Assembly: GCA_019747455.1 (NCBI GenBank)
Contig: JAIEQT010000076.1
Coordinates: 1 to 6,384, forward strand
Length of the DNA stretch: 6,384 bases
Origin: Chitinophagaceae bacterium
Lineage (GTDB): Bacteria; Bacteroidota; Bacteroidia; Chitinophagales; Chitinophagaceae
Reading direction: 5' to 3'
Both the position numbers and the translations under genes were made by a program. The notes beneath the pieces are model-generated. The model ran no database searches, was not told the origin of the DNA, and was given only the letters and a program-made list of their open reading frames with translations. Shown here piece after piece: positions 1-5,249 of this stretch; position 1 is the stretch's first letter, and every line of letters starts with the position of its first letter.

Positions 1-5
1 ACTTG

Positions 6-1220
6 TTAGGTTAACAGACAAATGTAGAATTTTTTTACAGTTGAAGAAAGATTTTGCTGAATCATAGCATTACTTACCTCTGTAATATCCTTGATACTCC
101 CATCTTTGAATAAGATATTGATCTTCTCTTCTTTGTTATGATAAGCCGTATTAGTGGCTTCACCGGTAAAGCAGAAATAATGACCATCGGCTTCATCTAC
201 ACCAAATTTTTGAATGGCTTCTTTAGTTTTGGCAGTTACAAAATCGGGGTCGAAGGGTTCCGATTGAATACGAGATTTATACAGCTTTCTGTTAAGCAAT
301 CTTGTACATAAAAGCGATAATATAGGATCATTATGGGTTGACCATTTTTTTACTGCACTTATTACATCATAATCATCTAGTCTTACAAATTGTTGTAGTG
401 CAGCTGCATTCATATCTCCATTAAAATCATTCAAAAAATAATCGAGGGAAGAACCGGTGGTTAGGTTCGTTAAACCACGCTGATAACAAACTTTAACACG
501 TTCTATAATTTTTACTAGCATTTTTTCAGCCGCTAACGCTGTTTTGTGTAAATACACTTGCCAATACATTTGTCGCCTCGCTACTAAAAACTTTTCTACA
601 CTATAAATCGCTTTCTCTTCAACCACTAACTGTTTTTCATGAACCGTTAACATTTTTAATATTCGATCATATCCGATAACCCCTTCGCTCACTCCGGAGA
701 AAAAACTATCCCTACTTAAATAGTCCATTCGATCTGTATCTAGCTGTCCGCTTATAAGCTGGTACAAGAAAGGCTTATGATAAGTATTGGTGAATATCTC
801 TATCGCTAAGTCCAATGCATGATCCAATTCTTCATTCATAGCATGCATAATTTGGATAGATATCTGTTCGTGGTGTACATGGGGGATGAGTACTAGTTCC
901 AGTGCGTGAGAAAAAGGGCCATGCCCGATATCATGTAATAAAATAGCGGCTTTTACAGCTACTTCCTCTGCTTCTGTAATGTCGATTCCTTTTGCTTTTA
1001 ATTCTGTAACAGCATTACACATCAAATGATAAGCCCCTAATGAATGATGTAATCGCGTATGCACTGCACCGGGATATACCATTTGTGCCATCGCCATTTG
1101 TTGAATGCGACGTAAACGTTGATAATACGGATGTTCAATGATGGAGAAAATCAGTGGATGATCGATTGTGATAAAGCCATAAACCGGGTCGTTGATAATT
1201 TTTCTCTTTTTTTCGCTCAT
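6..1220 (-). CDS. HD-domain phosphohydrolase, SAMHD1/dGTPase-like
   Basis: The 404-residue product is a probable cytoplasmic, metal-dependent phosphohydrolase of the COG1078 type, the group that includes SAMHD1 and bacterial dNTP triphosphohydrolase-like proteins. The N-terminal half carries the family layout: VYGFI near residue 13, YYQRLRRIQQ at 32-41, and RLHHS with metal ligand H59. HDIGHGPFSH follows with H96 and D97, and LDTDRMDYLSRD places the last ligand at about D163. These align by eye with SAMHD1 H167, H206/D207 and D311, so the HD metal site looks intact. The C-terminal half (about 200-404) is less distinctive and probably helical. The ATG has no Shine-Dalgarno sequence, as is usual in Bacteroidota, and the frame runs intact to TAA. 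It is divergent from porX and shares the 236-bp region between them. Family assignment is firm. The substrate (dGTP, dNTPs or another nucleotide) cannot be read from the sequence, so no gene symbol is given. Confidence 0.93.
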   Translation of the reverse strand: MSEKKRKIINDPVYGFITIDHPLIFSIIEHPYYQRLRRIQQMAMAQMVYPGAVHTRLHHSLGAYHLMCNAVTELKAKGIDITEAEEVAVKAAILLHDIGHGPFSHALELVLIPHVHHEQISIQIMHAMNEELDHALDLAIEIFTNTYHKPFLYQLISGQLDTDRMDYLSRDSFFSGVSEGVIGYDRILKMLTVHEKQLVVEEKAIYSVEKFLVARRQMYWQVYLHKTALAAEKMLVKIIERVKVCYQRGLTNLTTGSSLDYFLNDFNGDMNAAALQQFVRLDDYDVISAVKKWSTHNDPILSLLCTRLLNRKLYKSRIQSEPFDPDFVTAKTKEAIQKFGVDEADGHYFCFTGEATNTAYHNKEEKINILFKDGSIKDITEVSNAMIQQNLSSTVKKFYICLLT

Positions 1221-1297
1221 GCTGTTGCCGAATTGTTAAATCGATCTAATATTAATTACGTGAAATTACGAATTCAAAAAGTAAAGTAAATAATAAA

Positions 1298-1305
1298 TAC
1301 TTTTG
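1298..1305 (+). promoter_or_regulatory. Candidate -7 promoter element upstream of porX
   Basis: TACTTTTG fits the Bacteroidota -7 consensus TAnnTTTG exactly. No convincing TTTG/TTG -33 element lies 19-21 bp upstream, where the sequence is AT-rich (ATTC near 1272-1275), so support is partial. If used, transcription would start near 1310-1313. The whole inverted heptad repeat would then form the 5' leader of the porX mRNA. Confidence 0.35.
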
Positions 1306-1307
1306 AG

Positions 1308-1342
1308 GAGATAGGTGAAAGATTATAGGGTATAGGTAAAAG
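1308..1342. repeat. Degenerate 7-bp tandem repeat, left arm (GTTATAG sense)
   Basis: Five consecutive heptamers read in a GTTATAG-like register, each matching the consensus at 5 or 6 of 7 positions (for example ATTATAG, GGTATAG and GTGAAAG). They are the reverse-complement orientation of the array at 1387-1456. Their order mirrors part of that array, so the two arms look like inverted copies of one another rather than independently arisen repeats. Confidence 0.75.
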
Positions 1343-1439
1343 TTGATAAGATCTTTCTTATTCTTACGCTTAGTAACCTTCATTATCTATTCCCTAATTT
1401 CTATTCTCTATAACCTATAACCTATAATCTTTCACCTAT
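1311..1439. repeat. 27-bp inverted repeat around a 75-nt loop in the porX leader
   Basis: The left arm is 1311-1337 and the right arm 1413-1439. They are reverse complements at 26 of 27 positions, the single mismatch being G1330 opposite A1420. The 75-nt spacer (1338-1412) contains a small internal hairpin, ATAAG (1346-1350) with CTTAT (1357-1361). The right arm ends 17 bp before the porX ATG. A transcript crossing this region could fold into a long AU-rich stem ending close to the start codon. No T-tract follows, so it does not look like a terminator. Function is unknown. Confidence 0.85.
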
Positions 1440-1456
1440 AACCTTTAACCTATATC
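1387..1456. repeat. Degenerate 7-bp tandem repeat, right arm (CTATAAC sense), abutting the porX start
   Basis: Ten heptamers in strict 7-bp register fill this stretch, and the last ends at the base before the porX ATG. The seven from 1408 are the best: three are exact CTATAAC (1408, 1415, 1436) and the others differ at one or two positions (CTATAAT, CTTTCAC, CTTTAAC, CTATATC). The three units from 1387 to 1407 are weaker, with 3 to 5 of 7 matches, but keep the initial CTA. No purine-rich Shine-Dalgarno sequence is present, so the ribosome-loading region of porX consists entirely of this repeat. Confidence 0.85.
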
Positions 1457-3016
1457 ATGGCAATAGCAACAATACTTTGGGTGGATGATGAAATTGAAAG
1501 CTTGCAATCGCAGAAACTTTTCTTAGAGGGGAAAGGATATGAAGTGATTACCCGAACCAATGGCTCGGATGCCATTGAATTGATTCAGGAGCAAGATATC
1601 GATGTTGTTCTGATGGATGAGTCGATGCCCGGGCTAACAGGGCTAGAAACATTGGGAAGAATGAAAGCTTTGAAGCAACATCTGCCAATTGTACTGATTA
1701 CTAAAAATGAAACTGAGAATTTAATGGATGAAGCGATTGGAAGTCAAATCGCAGATTATTTGATCAAGCCAGTAAACCCTAATCAGGTTTTATTAAGCTT
1801 AAAAAAAATCATCGATAATAAACGATTGGTAGCTGAAAAAACAACGAGCTCCTATCAGCAACAGTTTAGAGAATTGTTTATGGCATTATCGGGTGATCCC
1901 GATCACAGAGAATGGATGGAGTTATATAAAAAACTTGTTTATTGGGAGTTGGAAATGGAGAAATCGGATAGCCCAGAAATGCAAGAGATTTTTTTGAATC
2001 AAAAAAGAGAGGCAAATGCAGCCTTTGCAAAATTTATCACTAAAGAATATGCAAAATGGATGGATCATGCAAGTAGTGATGCGCCCATTATGAGTCATCA
2101 ACTGATGCAGTTCAAGGTATTACCTCATCTTGAAAAAGGGGTTCCTTTATTCTTTGTTGTGATCGATAACCTGAGATATGACCAGTGGAAAGCCATACAG
2201 CCTTTGTTTGCGGAGAGTTTCAGAATTTTAGAAGAAGACAGTTTTTACTCCATATTACCAACTGCCACACAATATTGCAGAAATGCCATTTTTGCCGGTC
2301 TTTTACCCGGCGATATTGAAAAACAATTTCCTGATTTATGGAAGAACGATGAAGAGGAAGGAGGAAAAAATTTAGCGGAAGAGTCATTTTTGAAAGCCCA
2401 GTTATACCGACTAAAAAAACAGGATATCCGATGGAGTTATCATAAGATAGTAAATCATGCTGATGGGCAACAGCTAGTTACTTCATCTCATAATTTACTG
2501 CAAAATGATTTGAATATAATAGTATACAATTTTGTGGATATGTTGAGTCATGCTCGAACTGAAATGGAAGTACTGAAAGAACTGGCCAGTGATGAGGCTA
2601 GTTATAGAAGCCTTACGCGTAGCTGGTTTGAGCACAGCCCTTTGCATCAAACTTTAAAGAAACTGGCTGGAAAAAAAATTAAAGTTATTCTCACAACTGA
2701 TCATGGAAGTGTACGCGTAAGAACTCCTCAAAAAGTTATTGGTGATAAGCAAACAACAACCAATTTGCGATACAAGCATGGTAGAAATTTAAATTATGAA
2801 GAGAAGGAGGTATTGGCCTTTAAAGATCCACGAAAAGTTGGGCTGCCTGTACCTACCATTAATTCAAGTTTTATTTTCGCGAAAGAAGATGGTTATCTGT
2901 GCTATCCTAATAACTACAATCATTACGTTAATTATTACAGGAATAGCTTTCAGCATGGGGGTATTAGTTTAGAGGAAATGATCGTGCCTTTGATTAAGAT
3001 GGAATCTAAGGGCTAA
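1457..3016 (+). CDS. porX: PorX: response regulator with PglZ/alkaline-phosphatase-like domain
   Basis: This 519-residue protein matches PorX in length and architecture. PorX is the orphan response regulator that works with the PorY kinase to control the type IX secretion system. Residues 1-120 are a REC domain with acidic pocket D10/D11, phosphoacceptor D54 (in VLMDESMPG), T82 and K104, all present. A helical linker (about 130-225) leads to a PglZ/alkaline-phosphatase-superfamily domain. Its likely zinc-site residues are D237 (VVIDNLRYD), nucleophile-position T271 (LPTATQY), D361 and H365 (FVDMLSH), D415/H416 (TTDHGS) and H500 (FQHGG). The full set is visible, so the domain is probably catalytically competent. 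Published work on PorX describes zinc-dependent phosphodiesterase activity on oligonucleotides, phosphorylation-linked dimerisation, and interaction with the secretion motor and an ECF sigma factor. The ATG is SD-less and is preceded by the heptad repeat array. No kinase gene lies in the window, in keeping with the unlinked PorX/PorY arrangement. Confidence 0.95.
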   Translation: MAIATILWVDDEIESLQSQKLFLEGKGYEVITRTNGSDAIELIQEQDIDVVLMDESMPGLTGLETLGRMKALKQHLPIVLITKNETENLMDEAIGSQIADYLIKPVNPNQVLLSLKKIIDNKRLVAEKTTSSYQQQFRELFMALSGDPDHREWMELYKKLVYWELEMEKSDSPEMQEIFLNQKREANAAFAKFITKEYAKWMDHASSDAPIMSHQLMQFKVLPHLEKGVPLFFVVIDNLRYDQWKAIQPLFAESFRILEEDSFYSILPTATQYCRNAIFAGLLPGDIEKQFPDLWKNDEEEGGKNLAEESFLKAQLYRLKKQDIRWSYHKIVNHADGQQLVTSSHNLLQNDLNIIVYNFVDMLSHARTEMEVLKELASDEASYRSLTRSWFEHSPLHQTLKKLAGKKIKVILTTDHGSVRVRTPQKVIGDKQTTTNLRYKHGRNLNYEEKEVLAFKDPRKVGLPVPTINSSFIFAKEDGYLCYPNNYNHYVNYYRNSFQHGGISLEEMIVPLIKMESKG

Positions 3017-3055
3017 TTGTGGATAAATGGTCTCCCATCCTTACATATAGCTACT

Positions 3056-3063
3056 TAATTTTG
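3056..3063 (+). promoter_or_regulatory. Possible -7 promoter element just before the 91-aa gene
   Basis: TAATTTTG matches the Bacteroidota TAnnTTTG -7 consensus and ends 6 bp before the ATG at 3070. No TTG-type -33 element sits at the right distance, and AT-rich DNA gives such matches by chance. If real, it would start transcription at or next to the start codon and give a leaderless or nearly leaderless mRNA. Confidence 0.2.
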
Positions 3064-3069
3064 ATCGTT

Positions 3070-3345
3070 ATGAAATACACACAAGGCACACTCGATAAAT
3101 TAGAAGATATACTTGGCGAATCCGATTATGTGGTCCGTTATGAACGTGGAACTTTCCAAAGTGGTTGGTGTTTATTAGAAGCTAAAAAAGTAGTTGTTTT
3201 AAATAAGTTTTTAGATATAGAAGGCCGGATCAATACCATGATGGAGCTTATTCCCCAACTGGTAATTGATTATGATAAACTAACACTCGAGTCGCAGAAG
3301 CTATATGATGAAATAATCAAAAAAACCGTTACACACGCAGAATAA
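3070..3345 (+). CDS. Small conserved-looking cytoplasmic protein of unknown function
   Basis: I do not recognise a named family. The 91-residue product is acidic and soluble-looking, with no signal peptide or membrane segment. An amphipathic N-terminal helix (LDKLEDILGES, 8-18) leads to a probable beta-rich centre (YVVRYERGTFQSGWCLLEAKKVVVLNK, about 20-46). The C-terminal part (about 48-86) looks helical. The YERGTFQSGWC stretch, with its single Cys34, and the VVVLNKF strand look like conserved core, and I recall similar short proteins in Bacteroidota. The frame stays open back to a GTG at 3019, which would add 17 residues. ATG 3070 is preferred because the added residues look like read-through of intergenic sequence. 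The gene lies 53 bp after porX and 50 bp before the MBL-fold gene, on the same strand, so it is probably co-transcribed with one or both. Confidence 0.8.
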   Translation: MKYTQGTLDKLEDILGESDYVVRYERGTFQSGWCLLEAKKVVVLNKFLDIEGRINTMMELIPQLVIDYDKLTLESQKLYDEIIKKTVTHAE

Positions 3346-3395
3346 ATTACGGTAAATACGTAGCGGCACATTTTCTTTTATATTAGTTTTAGGGT

Positions 3396-4175
3396 GTGAA
3401 TGCACCCCCATTATATATTGAATTTTTAGGTACGGGCACCAGTGCAGGAGTGCCAATGATTGCCTGTAACTGTGCCGTATGTAGCTCTACCAATAAAAAA
3501 GATAAAAGACTTCGAAGTAGTATTTTGGTTAGATCGGAAAGTACCACCTTAGTAGTAGATACAACCCCCGATTTTCGATATCAAATGCTAAGAGCGGGTA
3601 TACAAAGGTTGGATGCTGTTATTTTCACACATCCGCATAAAGATCATTTAGCCGGACTTGATGATATCAGAGCATTTAATTATTTCATGAAAAAACCAAT
3701 GCCTTTATTCGTAAATGATATCACTGCCGCAGCCATTCAACGGGAATATTCTTATGCTTTTAGCGAAGAAAAATATCCTGGTGTACCTCAAATCAACTTA
3801 CAATATATAAACGACTTGGATTCTTTTATGGTAGGTGATATACCTGTACTACCCATTGCTGTTATGCATAGTAAGATGACTGTTTTAGGTTTTAGATTTG
3901 GGGATTTTACCTATATAACCGACGCTAATTTTATTGATGAGGTTGAAAAAGAAAAAATCAAGGGATCAAAAGTGCTTGTTTTGAATGCACTTCGCAAGGA
4001 GGATCATGTATCTCATTTTACTTTAGCACAGGCTGTTGCTTTAGGGGAAGAATTGGCGATTCCAAAAGTATATTTTACGCATATCAGTCACCAATTGGGT
4101 TTGCATAATAGTATTAATGATGAACTACCAGTAAACATGCAATTGGCGTTCGATCAGCTACATTTTTGTTTGTAA
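3396..4175 (+). CDS. PhnP-like metallo-beta-lactamase-fold phosphodiesterase
   Basis: The 259-residue protein belongs to the PhnP/RNase Z-like branch of the metallo-beta-lactamase superfamily and should be a cytoplasmic phosphodiesterase. The N-terminal GTGTSAGVP loop (12-20) precedes a CxCxxC cluster (C24, C26, C29), which matches the structural zinc site of E. coli PhnP. The catalytic motif THPHKDH supplies H79, H81, D83 and H84. Further probable ligands are H158 (AVMHSKM), D176 (YITDAN) and a late histidine in THISHQLG (H229/H232). PhnP hydrolyses 5-phosphoribosyl 1,2-cyclic phosphate in C-P lyase pathways, but no phn genes are nearby, so the substrate here is open. The start is GTG at 3396. 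A TAG at 3390-3392 blocks any longer form, and a later start (next ATG at residue 21) would remove the conserved first strand and glycine loop. It ends 20 bp before the HhH gene and is likely co-transcribed with it. Confidence 0.9.
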   Translation: MNAPPLYIEFLGTGTSAGVPMIACNCAVCSSTNKKDKRLRSSILVRSESTTLVVDTTPDFRYQMLRAGIQRLDAVIFTHPHKDHLAGLDDIRAFNYFMKKPMPLFVNDITAAAIQREYSYAFSEEKYPGVPQINLQYINDLDSFMVGDIPVLPIAVMHSKMTVLGFRFGDFTYITDANFIDEVEKEKIKGSKVLVLNALRKEDHVSHFTLAQAVALGEELAIPKVYFTHISHQLGLHNSINDELPVNMQLAFDQLHFCL

Positions 4176-4187
4176 CCCTTCTAAAAA

Positions 4188-4194
4188 AAGGAGG
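4188..4194 (+). promoter_or_regulatory. Perfect Shine-Dalgarno-like AAGGAGG, one base before ATG
   Basis: AAGGAGG is a full anti-SD match but is separated from ATG 4196 by a single base, much closer than the usual 5-9. Other genes in the window have no comparable motif. The sequence supports the 4196 start only weakly and may be chance in a purine-rich spacer. Confidence 0.35.
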
Positions 4195-4195
4195 G

Positions 4196-5089
4196 ATGAA
4201 AAAAATACTTTTATCCTATTTCCGCTTTTCTAAAAAAGAAGCGATAGGTATAACACTGTTGCTATTTGTATTGATAGGGCTATTGTATTTGCCAAAATGG
4301 TATTCGAATTCGGAAACTATTGTAATTAAAAGAAAATCGGCAGATAGTTCTCTGGTGCAATCGGTTTCAAAGCCTGTACCACCTAAGAGCAATAAACTTT
4401 TTTTCTTCAATCCTAATACTATCGGTAGAGAAGACTGGCTATTGTTGGGTGTGCCGGAAAAAACAGTAGCTACCATCATAAACTACCGAAATAAGGGAGG
4501 CGTATTTCGTGTGCCAACCGACATATACAAAATCTGGGGTATGCCGAAGGAAGTTGCGGATACACTTGTCCAGTTCATAAGGCTCCCCAACGAAAATCAG
4601 ATCGTCAGGTCGACCGGTCGTCAGTGGCCAGCTCGTTTTTCGTTAACCTCCACCCGCCCAAGATCACCTATTTATAGGCTCAATATCAATACTGCCACTG
4701 AAGCCGATTGGGAAGCTTTACCTGGTATTGGTAAAATATTGGCTGCACGTATTATTCGATTTCGAGATAAACTAGGTGGCTTTAAAACGGTTGAACAGAT
4801 TGCTAAAACCTATGGATTATCAGATTCTGTATTTCAGCGTCTACAACCGGCTCTTTACGTGGATACATCTGCTCAAATAAAGGCTGATAAACAGCAGAAA
4901 ATCAATATTAACAAAGCTTCTGAAAAGGAGATGATTCTGGCAGGGTTAGAACCTTACTTGGCTCAAGCTATTTGTGTATCGAGAAAACAAGAGGGCTCTT
5001 TCAAAACCTTACATGATTTAAAAAGGATCATTTTTATCAATGATGCCCTCTATACCCGCCTGGTTGAAGTTTGTACCATCGAGGAATAA
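4196..5089 (+). CDS. Membrane-anchored helix-hairpin-helix (ComEA-like) protein
   Basis: The 297-residue product has a basic N-terminus (MKKILLSYFRFSKKE) and one hydrophobic segment at about 17-33, followed by a linker rich in Ser, Lys and Pro (38-66). The charge pattern predicts a single-pass anchor with the rest on the outer face of the inner membrane. Three ComEA-like helix-hairpin-helix units follow. Unit one (about 70-127) begins FNPNT and contains LGVPEKTVATIINYR. Unit two (about 161-222) is the most canonical, with LNINTATEADWEALPGIGKILAARIIRFR and GGFKTVEQI. Unit three (about 235-293) begins ININKAS but lacks the GIG hairpin (LAGLEPYLAQAI). Such units bind duplex DNA without sequence preference; ComEA uses them for periplasmic DNA uptake, but competence is not shown here. 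The ATG at 4196 is chosen over an in-frame TTG at 4166, which would overlap the upstream gene. It lies 20 bp after the MBL-fold gene. Many Bacteroidota carry triple-HhH proteins of similar size with no assigned role. Confidence 0.88.
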   Translation: MKKILLSYFRFSKKEAIGITLLLFVLIGLLYLPKWYSNSETIVIKRKSADSSLVQSVSKPVPPKSNKLFFFNPNTIGREDWLLLGVPEKTVATIINYRNKGGVFRVPTDIYKIWGMPKEVADTLVQFIRLPNENQIVRSTGRQWPARFSLTSTRPRSPIYRLNINTATEADWEALPGIGKILAARIIRFRDKLGGFKTVEQIAKTYGLSDSVFQRLQPALYVDTSAQIKADKQQKININKASEKEMILAGLEPYLAQAICVSRKQEGSFKTLHDLKRIIFINDALYTRLVEVCTIEE

Positions 5090-5104
5090 TTTTTTAAATA
5101 TACA

Positions 5105-5135
5105 CTTGGTTAATAGCCAAAAAAAGCTAGTTTTG
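5105..5135 (+). promoter_or_regulatory. Predicted Bacteroidota promoter for the acyl-CoA dehydrogenase gene
   Basis: The -7 element TAGTTTTG (5128-5135) matches TAnnTTTG exactly. A TTG at 5106-5108 lies 19 bp upstream of it, the expected spacing for the phylum's -33 TTTG element (here CTTG, three of four). Initiation would fall near 5140-5143 and give a leader of about 90 nt. This is the best two-part promoter match in the window and suggests the gene is transcribed separately from the HhH gene. Confidence 0.55.
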
Positions 5136-5161
5136 CCCTGAAAACTAACGAACGATAGTTT
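5128..5161 (+). repeat. Overlapping short inverted repeats (TAGTTTT / AAAACTA / TAGTTT)
   Basis: TAGTTTT (5128-5134) can pair with AAAACTA (5141-5147), with a 6-nt loop. The same AAACTA (5142-5147) can instead pair with TAGTTT (5156-5161), with an 8-nt loop. The two weak stems exclude each other. The first copy is part of the predicted -7 element, so an operator-like role is as possible as RNA folding. Chance is also possible in AT-rich DNA. Confidence 0.4.
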
Positions 5162-5249
5162 GTATTTTCAAGAAGGTTGTCCGATTAACGAATGCTTGTA
5201 ATACCGGACAACCTTCACTATGTAAACAAGAGTTATGCATTTTCAAGAA
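5161..5249 (+). repeat. 14-bp near-perfect direct repeat spanning the acyl-CoA dehydrogenase start
   Basis: Positions 5161-5174 and 5236-5249 share ATTTTCAAGAA preceded by TGT or TGC, giving 13 of 14 identical bases 75 bp apart. The second copy contains the first codons of the acyl-CoA dehydrogenase gene. The first ends inside the left arm of the palindrome at 5172-5216. The pair therefore brackets the hairpin. Confidence 0.6.
5172..5216. repeat. 12-bp perfect palindrome with 21-nt loop in the acyl-CoA dehydrogenase leader
   Basis: GAAGGTTGTCCG (5172-5183) and CGGACAACCTTC (5205-5216) are exact reverse complements. ATTA just inside the left arm and TAAT near the right arm could extend the stem past a 2-nt bulge. 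The stem ends 18 bp before the ATG. Neither strand has a T-tract after it, so it does not fit a standard intrinsic terminator. It could be a leader hairpin affecting translation or mRNA stability, a protein-binding site, or an imperfect terminator for the upstream operon. Confidence 0.75.

Noticed and set aside
1387..1456. CRISPR array or telomere-like sequence
   Set aside because: The units are 7 bp with no unique spacers, and an internal array between two intact genes gives no sign of a replicon end.
3019..3069. GTG start for a 108-aa form of the small protein after porX
   Set aside because: The 17 extra residues look like translated spacer and the ATG at 3070 gives a natural beginning; the longer form would start 3 bp after the porX stop, so it is not fully excluded.
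3384..3391. TAGTTTTA as a promoter for the MBL-fold gene
   Set aside because: The last consensus base differs and there is no TTG-like element about 19 bp upstream.
4216..4479. Antisense reading frame of 87 codons opposite the HhH gene
   Set aside because: It lies wholly within a well-supported gene, has no recognisable domain, and its composition is that of a complementary shadow.
4611..4620. CGACCGGTCG, a perfect GC-rich palindrome
   Set aside because: It is only 10 bp, lies inside the linker coding region between the first two HhH units, and has no partner or repeat nearby.
5172..5216. Intrinsic terminator of the porX-to-HhH gene run
   Set aside because: The stem is strong but is followed by ACTATGTAAAC rather than a T-run, and it lies downstream of a predicted promoter; kept as an unassigned palindrome.
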